Origin: Haliclona indistincta
Lineage: Eukaryota; Porifera; Demospongiae; Haplosclerida; Chalinidae
Length of the DNA stretch: 64,000 nucleotides
Direction of reading: 5' to 3'
Assembly: GCA_964017065.1 (NCBI GenBank)
Contig: OZ024787.1
Span: forward strand, 8,541,899 to 8,605,898
The position numbers and the translations under genes are program-made. Of the stretch, positions 1-15,000 are shown one piece after another. Each line of letters opens with the position of its first letter. The stretch's first letter is position 1. The notes under the pieces were generated by a model. The model was not told where the DNA came from. It worked only from the letters and a program-made list of their open reading frames with translations, and made no database searches.

Positions 1-3000
1 AGTCTGAGTATCTCCAGTTGAGGGAAGTTCAATCCGTTTATCGCTGAAGGAAAGCTTTTGAGGTAGTTATTATTGAGATTGAGCTTCTTGAGAGATGGAA
101 GAAGATTGAGAGAGAAGCTTAGTTCTGCTATCTGAGAGTAAAGTGGTTTGTGAGTAAAAATTACGAGTGAGATTGTCATGTACCTTATTTCCAGAGAGAT
201 CAATGTCAGTGAGTGTAGCAGAGAGAGTGGCTTCAGATGGAAACACTGGAAGCAAATTTTGACTGAGAACAAGCCGATGCAACTGACCTAATTCCTAGTA
301 AACAAAAGTAAGGAGTGAGTAGTAAAGTGTATGTGTAACTAACTCGAAATAAAGCTCTTGGGAGTTGTTCTAACTTGTTTTGTTTACCATCCAAAATACG
401 TAGTGAGCTAAGTTTCATAGCTATCTCTGGTCCGTCTTGTACAAGAGAGGAGAGAGATGTGAGGTTGTTGGAAGATATGTCTAGTGCTAGCAGAGAGCGG
501 TCGGGCTCCAGTATGATGGAGGAGGTTGAACTAGTGTTACGAGGAAGACGACGGTGAGACTGTGGATTAGAATAGTCCGTTTCTTCGACACTTCTTTTAG
601 TCAAAGAGGAGGAAGAGGAAGATGACACGGAACTGAGTTTGCTTCCGAATTTTTGCTCATCAGAGCCATCATCACTAGATAATCCTGAACTTGAGGAATC
701 TACTTTCCTCTTCTTTAATATTCTTTTCTGTTTTATCTTAGCCACAGTGGATTTGATAGCTGCTCGTCTAACCATCCTCGGACTGATAGGGCTTATTTTC
801 TCTTGTCGAGAAAGTTGTGGAGAAAGAATCTCACTAATCTGTCGAGAAGATCTAGAAGTGTTGGAGAATTTAGGTCCCTTATTAGCGGCAGTATCATTAC
901 CCCTCTTCCTGATTTCATCAATAGCACTAAAGATGCAGTGTTGTGCTCCTGTTACAGTCTTCAAAGCAAGAGACTGATGCCTGCGCTTAGGAGAATGGGC
1001 ATGAGACTCTTCATCACTAGAATCAGACTCCTTCTTACTTAATGACCCTATGACTGTGCTACTTCGTTCCTTAAAAATGCTAGCATCCACTTCATCATGA
1101 CCACCAGACGAAGCAATCTCTTCTTCCTCTTCTGTTGGTGATTGTGTCAATAGTCGAGTTGTTACTGGAGGCTCAATCTCTGGCGAAAGTGATGTTTCTT
1201 GCAGCAACATCCTATCTGGTGAAATAACTGACTCATCACAAGAGGATCGGAGCAGAGGACGAGCGGTTGTTCGTGTGTGTCTCTCGTGTTTAAACGGCTG
1301 TCGGATACTGTCAATAGCAGCTGCTGCATATTCACTTATGCTTAGACCTCCAGATGAAGTATACGAGTCTTGGAAAAGTGAGAAACCTAAAGATGCTCTC
1401 CTTTCTTTGACAGGTGATTCGGCTGTTTCTCTACCCACTCTAGCAGGTACACTCTGCTTCCTGTACATTGGCTGTGGTGATAAATCACCAATGGAATCCT
1501 TCTTTTCTCCCGAGACAGTAACCCTTTCCCCAGCCTCACCAGAAGGTGTTGGAATTGTCTTAGACTTGATTCGATCGAGCACATTATCCCAGCTTTTGTT
1601 ACGTTGATGTCCACTTTTTCTTCTGCCTCTAGAATCGTCACTAGGCGCTAAACCAAGCGATGGACGAATCCAAGCCGGCTTTATCTCCAGCAGCTGTAGC
1701 CCACTAAGATTGAGCACTCTACGATCCTTGTCTAGAGAGATAGCGCACAGCAATAAACCAATGATGTCGTCAAGATGGTGGTCGCGAGCTAGCTTCAGGG
1801 CTGCTTGTAGTTGCTTGGCACTGTCCACACCGACCTCAAGTAGGCATTGAACCATTTCTTTACTGCGAGTGTCTACAGCAAGGTATATCGGTGAGTCTGT
1901 GTAGTCATCTCTTTTGCTCTGATTTATATCAGCGCCAATAGCAATGAGCAGCCTGACAGCCTGTGAAAAATGACAATTTTAGAATGAGAATTTTAATGTC
2001 AAAATTATTAATAAGGTGACAAATAATTGCAATAACTGAGAAAAGGTTAAAGGTATAGTATTTGCTTACATCAACAATGGAGTGTCTAACAGCTGACAGG
2101 AGCATCTGCTGCATGCACTCTCGCTCACAACCAAGAGTATGGACAATGTCAATAGCTAGTTCATAGATCACTACAATGAGAAAGAGAAGGGCACTAGTCA
2201 AGAATTGTTTGTTATAACAGTTATAACAAACAACTCTTATAGTTGTCATAATATTTATAATTATAACTGTCTGGTTACCAATGCAACAAAACAAGTTGCA
2301 CATAGCAACCTATCACTGATATCAATATCAAGAAAATAAAAAGATTTCTATCGAAATCAAAATGATGTAGGGTTGTGAAATCTACCACTGGTCCACAATG
2401 TAAACTAACAAGGAACAAGCATGGAATGGTAACACGATTGACTTGCTAACAGACCATAGATCCCTACATCAGTGGCTGCTTTGGCTGACTATAGCTAGTT
2501 CTGCTAGTTGCTGTTGATTGACACCTGACGTGCATTCTTATGTACAGCCACTGATGTAGGGATCTATGGTCTGTTAGCAAGTCAATCGTGTTACCATTCC
2601 ATGCTTGTTCCTTGTTAGTTTACATTGTGGACCAGTGGTAGATTTCACAACCCTACATCATTTTGATTTCGATAGAAATCTTTTTATTTTCTTGTTTGTG
2701 TCCTTTTTTCTTATTCAGTGATGTGCAGTTCAATATCATGCATGTACTGAGCCGTCTTTGTTTCCACCATGGGTTTAGTTTTCCTGTTATTGATGGCTTT
2801 TCTTTATTGACAATTTGTAGCTAAAAAATAATTGTTATGCTGTATATCAGGTCGCCTACGCATAGTGCATGCATGCAGGCTAGGCATGCATTCGAGCCCC
2901 GCCCACACTTGTTTGTAGACCATACGGCGGTTATAATGATCTGGCGAGCGCAGAATGTTGATTCTACACGAGCTTACAGTTCTTCGACCACTCCAGACAA

Positions 3001-6000
3001 ATGTGTTCTCCGTGTTCCATATGGCGCGGCTATACTCAAGCTAGTGCTCGGTCACGTGCGCTAGCCACTGGTTGGTCACGTGCGTATTGCGCAATCACAC
3101 TAATGGCGTCTAACACTTAGCTGACAATGGATCACGATCGAGAACTCGCGGAATGTATATCGCCGTTTCGCTAAAAACAAGGTTCAAAAGGCACCTGCCA
3201 GGAGAATTTCACGACTGTTCGTGGGTGTTTTGGTCTCGGCACTGCTCGTGTAAAGGTGCTAGGCGAGCGGAAAGAAAGAAAGAAGAAAACGAAGATGACG
3301 AAACTCGATTTTCACCGTTTCCAGGTTCATCACTTTAGTAACAATTTCGAGTCATCTCCTTGCTACTGTAAGATGGGGCAACGCCAGAGAGCAGATCTAA
3401 GTGTTTATGGACGTATAAAATTCATCACCAGGTGAAATATCAGCGTTTGAACGCTAATACATTGTATGTATCCGCCATCTTGTTTTTCCGTTCAACCCTA
3501 CATAGGGAGGCACTACCGTGCCTCCCTAATACTGTACTTGTGGCGAGAATTAGAAAATGGACGTTAGAAAGTTACTATCCATGCGTTTTTATTATAAAAT
3601 GATCTTCAGTTGTAGATATTGATAATAATTATCATTATTGATATCAAGATCATTGGTTGCATCTGTTGCAAGCTGTCAGCAAGCATGGCTACTAATATTC
3701 CCTTCTACAGGTATATTTTGTAGCTCTTCTGATGATTTGAGCTAGCTTGACCATCTCCATTGGTACCATCGATGGGCTCATTGTCTATGCCAGTTAGTAT
3801 ATCACTGTCCTATTCATTGCTTGGCTCAATCTTGACCTCGGTATTGAAACAACTAAGGTGTGGCTGTCCATGTTGATGTATGCTACTACGACCGCATTTC
3901 AAAACGAGTCTTGTGGAAGCTGCAAGGTGTGTTCCATGGCTTGTTTCTTCGTCTACCATTGCTTGCTCGTTTCATAGTAAACAATTTGTAGATTTGTGGT
4001 TCGTTTTCGCACGTAAACAGCATTATGTCTGGAAAATGTATTACATTTCTGGCAATGGTATGCCAGCCCGCCGAGCAGGTCACGAGACATTGTGGTTGTC
4101 CCTGTGCCTCGAGCCTTCCACTGCGTTACTGCTAGTGACGATAGCACGACGCGTGCGTTTATCAATGCTTGTTGATACCGTCCGATCAACGACTCTCAGT
4201 ACAGTCGCTCAGAAGTAGCTCAATCGCCGTACTGAACGTCGTGTCAAGCGGCAGGAGGTATGATTCTGCATGCATTTGTGCACAATAAACAAACACCATG
4301 TATTATGATCGGCATATTGCAGCCTACAGCTACATGTATGAAGCAAGTAAAAAGTAAAGTTTTAATTAATGAACACATACCGTGCGCTGGCTAAGATCTT
4401 AATTCACGGTGTACCGTTCCGTTCCAGCCGAGAACGGTTATACGATATGAAAAGCGGTGGTCCAAGAACGGTTGTGAACGGATTTGCAGTGCATGGAACC
4501 TGTCTAAGGCGGACAACATTGGGACCAACACTAAAAATCGTCCATTATACTAGAGACAGTGTCCTCTAGTCAGGGTTTATTATACATTATGTGGGTTATA
4601 TGTGGGATCCAGTAAATCAGTGTTCATTATAGAGAGACGAGGGGTGCCCTCTAAGAGGAGGGGTTCAACTGTACACACGACGACACCAGCATTACTGCAA
4701 CGTCCATAAACAGCTCGAGATAAATTGATGATAGCATAACTACTGTGTATGTGAGATTGTTGATTTTGCATTTTGTTTGAACAGTGTGGAATTTCCGGGG
4801 TCGCGTTGTTGGCTAAGTTAGGTAGTAATTCGAATTCTGAGCTTTCTCTATGCTGAGCAACTATATTTCGTGGTGTTATCTAAAAGATGTTGCTCTCTAC
4901 ACGACCACAGAATATTCCACGCTGTTTGAACTAATGCAAAATCACAGTACAAGTGCAGGCCAGGACGTTGTCACTACTCACATCGATATGGATAAGAGAT
5001 TGGGTGACACACCCACAATGCGATAAAGTGCTCCTACAAGGACACGTAGCTTTAGAAAGCCATGGAATAGCTGCTCGAGCAAGGCTTGCCAGCATTGAAA
5101 ACATCTTCACAGGATTATAAATTAACTGCAGAGAGTGTTTTTGTGGAGATTTTCGAGCGATATGATGCAAACACTGAAACAGGCGTGTGTTTTGACGACA
5201 CACATAATTATATACGTGCGCCGACAAACTCAAACACATAACTCTCCTGCATACTGCGCACGGGTAATGAAAGCTCAGACAAAAATTATTTTTAATGGTT
5301 TTTATTCACCATACTGATTTCAGGTTGATGCAGTCAGTAATCATGACTACTAACAGCATCATTCTTCTCCTGGTGCTCTACACCTCATGTCTATGCTCAA
5401 CAAGAGATGTCTACATTCAGCCGTCAGAAGGTGAGCACTGTCCTGGTACTCCTTGTTACAATATCAGCACTTTTGGAAGGATGGCCCACAATAACTTCTC
5501 CAACTCTTCTGGCTTGGCTGTCCATTTCTTGGAGGGAACTCACTTGTTGGATCTTCAGGAACTAGTGGTGTTCACGAACTTGACTAATGTTACATTTAAA
5601 GGTGATAATGGGAGAATGGAGCAGGGCTTTCATGAGACTGTCTGGCAGTCTACAGTGGTCATCAAGTGTACTGAACACTCCAGTACTGGTATCGGTTTTG
5701 TTAATAGCTCCAACATCACCTTCAGGTACATCACCATCACTAACTGTGGGGCTGACATGACTACTAATCTGAGTAATGTCAGTCTTGGGTTCCTTAATGT
5801 CGGCAACGGTATCATCATTGATCATGTTTCAGTACAGAATGGGTCTGGGAATGGTCTTACTGTAATATCAGATGGAGTTAACCTTTTAATTGTTACTTCC
5901 TCGTTTGCACACAATGGTTATGAAGAAGCATGCAATATTTTGATTCTATATATCGATCCACACAATTGTGGCAATCCTCAAAAGCATGTTTACAACACCT

Positions 6001-9000
6001 TCATTACAAACACTAATGTATCACAAGTACAATTCCGGCATTCTAGATGGCCATCAGTTGGTTTGGCTATGAAATTTCTTCAAGCGAGCTATAGTGTGAC
6101 TGCAATACTTGATTCTGTTATACTTGATTCTGTTATGGTTTATAAAAACATCGGTATGATTGTTATATCCAGCATCAATGTTCCCAATTACAATCTGACT
6201 ATCAACAATTCGCGTATTTCTGATGCTGATGACTTTGCTCTGTTTGTAAAGACTACATCAAGGATTTTTGAAAACAATAAACTTTACAGCAATACAAACA
6301 ACAATATTATCAACATCTTTATCATCAACAGTCAATTCTTCTACAACAAGGGAGCGTGTTACTTCAAATTTCAAGGTATTAATCATCCAGTGAACATCAC
6401 AATAAGATCAACTGAATTTTCTCACAATATGGTTACTAGCTACAAGCATATTGACCCGTTGACTAGAAGTGCATCTATGTTACACTTCTCATCATATGCA
6501 TATCAAGAGCAAGTTCGAATTTTTCTACAAAACGTGACTATTAACAATAACAGCTTCAGTTGGTCAAAAAACGACATCAAAAATACTTCTCTGCTACAGG
6601 CATCTGCTATGCATGCTGAGTTTGTCAATCTAGTACTCAACAATGTAAAAATTATTAATAACAATGCGACCGGTCTACTTTGTTATAGTACTGTCGTATT
6701 AGTGAATAGCAACAGTACATCAGTTTTCCACAACAACACTGGTATTGATGGAGGTGGACTGGCTATGTATGGTGACTCATATATTTTGTTCGAGGATAAT
6801 TCTATTCTTAAATTCACCAAAAACAAGGCAGAGCAAAGAGGAGGAGCAATATTTATTAATACGATATTGCCAATATCCCCTTGCTTCTACCAATACACTG
6901 AAGGCACACATTCTCAATCAACAAAAGCTTTTTTCTTTGGCAATAATGCAAATACAGCAGGAACTGCTATATTTGGTGGTGATAGGTATTGCCTGCTTTT
7001 CGCTGATCCTGGTAACTATAGTATTGCCGGCAATTGTTTTCACGAAACATTTGACTATTCAGCACAGACTGGGCCCTCAGTAATATCATCAGAACCTACT
7101 GATGTCTGCTTCTGTGATGACAACAACACAATAAACTGCTCTCAGACACAGCTAACAATGACAGCCTATCCAGGAGAAGAGATCAATATCTATGTTGTCA
7201 CAGTGGGACAAAAAGATGGTGTTGCACCAGGATTGCTTCAAATACAACCACTTAGCGATGCATCTGGTAAAGTAATGACATACCAAACTGTTGCAATGAA
7301 TTGCACAACCATTACCTTCACCCCAATTGATGTCAACTACTCACTAACAACTATTACTCATAGCCCTTCTTATAATACTTTGAGGTTAAGCATAGAGAAA
7401 ACAGATTGCCCGTTTGGTTTTCGTATATCAAACAAGACTGGTTTTTGTGATTGCAAAGATTTAAAGCGCAATGCTTCAACTATCAAATGTGATGCTACTA
7501 CTGGCACAATATCACGACAAGGAGATGCTTGGATTGGTAATATCAGTAATTGTATAGTAATACAGTCACCGTGTCCTTTAGACTATTGCAGAATAACAAA
7601 ATCTAATTTTTCCTTGGCTGATCCCGATCCACAGTGTGCTCTCAACAGAATGGGAATTTTGTGTGGAGGATGTAGAAAGAATTTTAGCCTTGTCTTAGGG
7701 ACTAACGAATGTAAGCACTGTCCTGACCCATTTCGTCTTTCTCTGATCATTCCCTTTGCTGCTGCTGGGTTTGGTTTGGTAGCTCTTCTGATGGTTTTGA
7801 ACTTGACAGTCTCCATTGGTACCATCAATGGGCTAATATTCTATGCCAGTATTGTCAAGATAAGTGAGAGCACTGGTATCTTCTTTCCTAATGGTCTTAT
7901 TCCAGTACTGAGTCAGTTCATTGCTTGGCTTAATCTTGACCTCGGTATTGAAACATGCTTTTACCCTGGCATGACAGCCTATCACAAAGTGTGGCTGCAG
8001 TTTGTGTTCCCTCTCTACATATGGTTCATCATAGCCACCATCATAGTCCTGTGTCGCTACTCCACATGGCTGTCCAACAAGATTGGAGGCAATGTAGTTC
8101 AGGTACTCGCTACTCTCATCTTGCTCTCGTTTACTAAGATCTTCCGCACATTTGCTCCTGCTCTTACTTGGGTTGAACTTTCTTGTGAAAAGAATGTCAC
8201 TACTAAGTGGTATGTAGATGGCAATATTTCATATTTCTCATCTAAACACTACACATTACTTGCAGCAGCTGTGTTGTTTCTACTTCTTGCTGTTCCATAC
8301 ACACTTGCTCTACTTTTTGATGCTGCGATTGAGAAATATCTCACAAAAATGAGGTTTTTTCGTAGACAGTGGATCAAGTTCAAGCCTTTCGTTGACGCCT
8401 ACCATGGACCTTACAAGGACAACTGTCGGTTTTGGACTGGTCTATTGCTCCTGGTTCGTATGTCATTCACACTAGTATCTCTACATATGGGTACGTACGC
8501 TACGTTAGTGTTTGTCACAACCAGTACTAGTGTGCTGCTTTCTCTAATGGTGTTCTTTGGCGGTGTTTATCAAAAGAACTATTTGAATATATTAGAGTGC
8601 CCATCTTTGCTGAATCTGGCTCTGTTGTCTGCTATCTACAACCCATGGTATGACAGTTTTAAAGAAACAGGAGTTGATGTCACTATCATCAGTGTGAGTG
8701 CTGCTTTTGCTATGTTTATTGGAGTTATTATCTACCACACGTTCATTTTGTTTAAAAATTTGAAATGCTTTAAAAAATTTGCCAACACTCGCAGTAACAG
8801 TGAGCCGGAGTCAGAGAGGCTATTGGATGATGATGAAAAGTATGTGTGCAAGCAACTTGTGCAACCAACTTCCAGTGATGTATGGATGAAGAGGGAGCCA
8901 TTGATATACTCCTAAATACAATAGTTATACCACTGACTGCATGGTTGCTAATAACTAAGTGTTTCTTTACCACTGCTGCTTATACTTTATCTTGTACCAT

Positions 9001-12000
9001 TTCAGTTCATATCAGTCACTATCCCACTCATCCCTTATAGAGATGCACTGTATATTCACCCATTAGAAATTCTCTTTGTCACTAGTCACGTGTATAATTA
9101 TTTTGAAGTATAATAATCAAATACTTATTTCCATGAACATTATTTTTGATTACAGTATTCATGTGTGTATCGTTACACAATTACGGGCCCGTCTGCTGGA
9201 ACTGGCTTCCTGATACTTGCAACTAAGGCGGCATTAACACAGCTCAGGATTCACAGAAACCCGGGTACAATTTTATCCGTTTACTGGCATTTAGTGAATT
9301 TTAGTCCCCTCGTTCACACGTATCCAATGAAAAAAGATACTGAATCCAGGTACGTTTGTATCCGGAGACTTTAGTGGAGACCTTGAAATCAGCTGCAGAG
9401 TCAATATCAGGTGCCGTGTGAACAGGGAATCAGCCACTAGCATGCTGCAAACGTGATTGTTGTGTGCTCGCACACTTGGGAGGCATGCATGCATGGCTGT
9501 AGCCTCGTACCCAGGCTCTAGTAGTAGTAGTTTCGATGTGCACAGATACATGTGAACACTGTACATTATTGGATGAAAACGAATACCTGATACCTGGTCA
9601 CTTTTGAAGCGGAGCCGTGTGAACTCCGCCTGATTGAAGCTCCCGATGTGAATGTATTATTGCATGAAGAGTGTGGCTAAGCACAATAATTCTCGAGCTG
9701 ATGGTGCTACTACTGGTTTCGCCCATTGAACTTCATCTCCAAACTTTTGTTCAAGTTTGAGCAAGATCGTACCCTGCCCATAGTGCTAGAAATTCCCTAC
9801 AAGTTTCAACTGAACAACACCTTTAATAAACACATGCAGAATACTAGTACATAATGATGTTTACACACAAGTATTATGCAACACACAATGAAACATGCAA
9901 TTATTGTGCACTTACATGGTTCTGGATTTTCTGGGTCAAAGGTCAGTACCTCAGGACTGGAGTTCTGACAGATGAGGCAGAACAGAGTCGTCTCCACCTC
10001 ATGGTTCACTAGCAGTTGAGAGACAAGCTGAGAGGCCTTACATAGCTGAGCTATACACACCAGGAGCTAGAGAGAGGAAGGGAGGAGGAATAGAGAAGAG
10101 ATCAAGAGAGTAATGGGCAAAAGAGGCAAGTAGGAAGGAAGAGATCAAGAAACGAAGTAGGGAAGGGAGAATGGAAGGCATAGAGAAGAGAGAGTGAGAG
10201 AAAAAAAGAGATAGATTTTTTGCGTACGAAAAAGATTTATACAGAGGTACTGAAAGACAAATTTACGAAGAAAAAACTGTTATCAACTTACTTCAACAGT
10301 AAGAAATGTATTGTTCTTTTCTTCGATCAGTCTAGCCAACAATTCGGACATCTTCTGGCTCTCCAGAGGGTTAGTACTCAAGAAGACGTCATCAACAAGA
10401 CAACGTAACAACAACACACACTTCCTGTCAACAGCTATTGAAAGAGAGAGAAGAATGGTGGTTAAATTAATTTTTAATAGCAACAGTGAATTTTAATTAT
10501 ATGTCTCAACCACACCTCTATACCAATAGAACCTGAAATTTTAATGATGAATACCACGATTTGATAACGAATTATCATTTTTGGATCCCACACAATGTTG
10601 TCACACATGCATAGTCATCTTGTCTATACAGACCACACCCACTTGCTAACAATGGATCTTGTGAGTTTCATCAATATTCTTGGAGGTCAAATGATTATGC
10701 AATCACTTTAATTCACTGCAACTAAATTAATGTAGATAAACATTGCTGGAGTGAGCTATGAAGTAATGCTTCCCTTCAATGATCGAATAGTGTGTGTCAC
10801 ATTTTTGATGTAATGAATATCATCTGTAAGTTACTTGTATACTTTAGCATCACAATAAATGAAGCACCAAAGGTGCAGATACCCTGGTGGAATGCCACCA
10901 TTTCACATACACAGTAAACTGCAACAGAATTATTTTAGTAATGCAATCAGAAGCCAATCAGTGCTGACCACTAATTCAACTGGGCGTGTCTATAAATGTT
11001 CAGCACGTGAGCAAGGCACAGCATCATAGATACTATAATACTAGTACATTCATGGAATGGCAGGGGCGAGCCTGAGCATTGATATATTTTAGCCTTGTTA
11101 GTGTATAACATAAATTATAATGATTTAGCCTTGTTAGTGTATAACATAAATTATATTTATTATTTGCACCAGGTTATGTGGTGAGTCCAGATTATTTTTA
11201 GTAGATAAGTCTGTATTATGTGAACACCAGTTTCACCACAGATTTCTGTGCTATAATGTTAATATTTAACAGCGCTAATGGGTTTGTTGATGGTGAATAG
11301 AATTAGAATCAGTGCAGATATGGTGCAGTTTCTCCAATTATCTCTTGCTGAGCGTATTCCTTGCCTAGGCGTCATGGGAACAATGTACCGGAAGATGAGA
11401 TGAGTGACTTTTGTCAGATGAGTGACTTCCTCGGTCTCCTCACTCACTGCAGGCTCTACTGCTATCACACACGAGCTCATTAGACGTACCTAAGTTACTG
11501 TTTGCTCTGTGCTTTCCGCCGGCGTCTCCGGTAGGCCCTTTGATATTCTTTTTGTCGCTTCACGTCCGCTTTCACGTTCATCGGGTGACTTTCTGGTTGC
11601 GGCCTTGTCGTATAAAGTTGTTGCTTTTCAGGTGTCTCTGATCTCTGTTGTTGTCGTCCCTGAGTCATCTGCGTCATTGCCAGAATGCCAGGTAATATCA
11701 GCTTGTTTGAAAATTATAATGTGCGCACGTGCTAAAAAGGGCGTTTCCTAGTTCTCGGGAACATTGAAAAGGACAAACGCTACCCCGTGACAGATAGCCA
11801 GCCAGATACATTCCCCGCCGCGTGGGCCATTGTGCCAATCAATGTGGGGCTCGCTCAGGCTCGCCCCAATGACAGCACACAAGCGAGATAGAGTCCATAG
11901 CTTGCTTACATACAATTTCTTAAGACATGCGCTGCTATCCTGTAGTGTAATTCTAACCGATCAGCTTCTAGGCAGTCAACTGTGGATGTTTCTGTCTACG

Positions 12001-15000
12001 AAGAACTCCAGATTGCCATCGATCGCGAGGTAAGCAAATCACACCATAACTCGAGAATGAAGCTTCGTATACAAGTTTCAAATGTTGAACAGCGAGATAA
12101 TATCGAGTTCTACTTGCATTGATAGTTTCAGGGCTCATTATTCAGCGTGTGCCGCAAAACTGAAGTAACAGACGGAATGAGTCGAATGACTGACAAACGA
12201 ACGAACTACTGTATGCCTCGTGGCTCCGCCCACCGAGGCATAATAACAGCAGAGATGCAGAGGCTCAAGTAATTATAGCCACTATTTGCAAAATACTTAC
12301 CCATTCTGCAATCTGAATGGCTCCGCATGATAGTGGTGGATACAGTACCATACCAAGGCCTAGAATCAATACCAAAAGTTGGTATCGATCTTTTGGACCA
12401 TGCTCTCACCCTCGGTCAATACCAGAAAGAAATAGCTAGCCTTACGCCATTATTGTAGCTCTCCACTACTCCGTATCGAAATTCCTGGTATCACTCACCA
12501 TACAGCATGAATATTTGCAGCGAGGGAAGACACTCGCAGCTCATTCATGGCAAAACAGATGCACTAACACAACTTTCTCTATTGAATAAGAAAAAACCTG
12601 TGCTCATTGTCCTGCCTCTCTCTACTTGCACATATGTCAGGATTTGCAGCATCACCCGAACAGCACAACCTCTCGAGGAAGTCTACTAAGCAACTTGATC
12701 GGACCTTAACAGAAGATGCTCTGTGTCAATAAATAATGCAGTGTTGCTGTGTTTACTTTAAAATGTCGGCCTCCGGAGAGGCTTCCAAAAATTGCAAAGC
12801 CGACGGTCTTTCACGTCGTCAATGCGGGGTATTGGGGAAAGTTTTCAATTAGCAATAACCACGCCTCGGCTGGGCCTCATTGGCTGCGGTACTGCCACTG
12901 CGCAAAGCTGACCTAACGACTAGCCTCGAGCCCGTTTTATAGGCAGTAAAGTTCTTAACACTAATGGGCTACTTGTAATGTATTCATAGCTAATTGTGTT
13001 GTGTAAACGATGTGGTAAATAGTTAAACTTACAGAGAGACAGCCTCCTCTCCAGTGTAGCAACAGTGATAGCAAATATACCAGCCTCGTTCATGGTGCTA
13101 ACCATACCATCTGCACAAGAGAGAGAGAGAGAGAGAGAGAGGGCCAGGTTAAAGAAAACAAAACAGCAAAGTTACAGCAATCATTTTTATGTTATCTCAT
13201 GCACCTTGCTTGACCAGTATGATAAGCAGCTCAATGGCACTCTCAATGAGCACAGAGTGAGTGGGATGGTTGGTGACCAGATCACGTATCTTGATGTGGA
13301 GATTCTGCTGGCACGAGAGAGATAGAACATCCTCTGAGAAAAGAAAAAACAATACGAACGCTGGATCATTCAATATGAGAATATGAGAAATAATTATGTC
13401 AATATGTCAATATGGGAAATGCATTCAATGCACTATTTGAATAAAGAAAATTACCAATGGCTATGCACCAAAAACAATCACTGTGTACTATTGATCTGAA
13501 TATTTTAACATGTGTGTAGTTGCGCACCATCCTCTGTCAGGCATGCTATCACTCCCAGTGACTCAGCGGCTACATCAGGAGCTGTGCTGTAATTGTCCAG
13601 TATTATCACCAGATCATACAGTGAACCATTGCTGATCAATCTCTGCTTTTCTGTTGTAGCACTGGATATGAAAATTTGCAAGAGGAAAAAATGATGTGTA
13701 AAAGTTGTGGTTAAACTCAACAATTTTTACATCAATGCTCACTTTTCCATCACCAGCCCAATCAGAGCACGACAGCCGTATTGAATGCATTTCTCAAATT
13801 TTGGATTATTGGACATGAACTGCCTCACTCCTTCAAAGACAGCATCAGCTACACCTCTTTGAAGCAACTCTTTACGCAGTCGATCTGGAGAGACGAGAGA
13901 TATGCAATGTGTGTGAGTGAGTACGTGAGTGAGTGAGTGAGTGAGTGAGTGAGTGAGTGAGTGAGGGAGTGAGTGAGTGAGTGAGTGAGTGAGTGAGTGA
14001 GTGAGTGAGTGAGTGAGTGAGTGAGTGAGTGAGTGAGTGAGTGAGGGTGTACTCACTGCTGTCCACCACAAGGTAGTAGATAACTAGTGAGACTGCTTGA
14101 AACACTTTGCAGTTTCGACTGTTGTGGATATGAGTGAGCAGCAGAACAGCAACCCACTTGAGCAGAGGTACCCTGAATACAAGAAAGAGAATGCTGCATG
14201 TATGACTAATGTGCAAGTGTCAAGTATGAAGATCTTACACACAAAGCTGCATAGTGCATGTCAGTCTCTCCCTCTCTCTCTTCTCTCTAACCTTCGTGGC
14301 TCATGACTTCCAAGAGCTGAAGCAAGTTGCATCCTCCATTCCTCTACCTCTATGGACCCATCTGCTTCTTCTCCTCTCCTTTCATCCTCTTCTTCCCCAT
14401 CTCCCACGAACATGTGTAAGCTTGAATCGATCTCAAGTAGCTTTGCCAGACACCGACAGAATGCCTCCTGGTAGTCAATATCTGAACCATACCTACCAAA
14501 ATCTTTGCACATGAACTTCAAGAGTGTCTCGAGTTTGTAAGTAGTGGGCACCAGATGAGGGAATGAGCAGATGTGGTCAATACAACTGGAAGGGAGGGAG
14601 TGAGGGATGGAGTAAGGGAGGAGGAAGGGAGGGATGCAGAAGGAGGGAGGGAGGAAGAGAGGGAGGGAGGGAGGAAGAGAGGGAGGGAGGAAGAGAGGGA
14701 GGGAGGAAGAGAGGGAGGGAGGGAGGGAGGGAGGGAGGGAGGGAGGGAGGGAGGGAGGGAGGGAGGGAGGGAGGGAGGGAGGGAGGGAGGGAGGGAGGGA
14801 GGGAGAAAGGGAGGGAGGGAGAAAGGGAGGGAGGGAGAAAGGGAGGGAGGGAGAAAGGGAGGGAGGGAAGGAGGGAGAAAGGGAGGGAGGGAAGGAGGGA
14901 GGGAGGGAGGGAGAAAGGGAGGGAAGGAGTAGGCAAAATGTAATTTACTGTAGTACCTGAGTATGTTTGTTGGTAGCTGAGGGGCAGTGGTAAGAGATGG

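Noticed and set aside
5328..8915. Bacterial origin (recent transfer) of the PMP-like gene
   Set aside because: It has a eukaryotic signal peptide, many N-glycosylation sequons and a multi-TM tail; base composition is like its surroundings. A metazoan lineage-specific family is simpler.
13010..13235. Possible CRISPR-like arrays (here and at 30519-30735, 53010-53235)
   Set aside because: Units are head-to-tail tandem or microsatellite without regular unique spacers, in a eukaryotic genome.
13739..14216. Open frames rich in THSL repeats
   Set aside because: The repeated part is the (GAGT)n intron; only the flanking pieces are exons.
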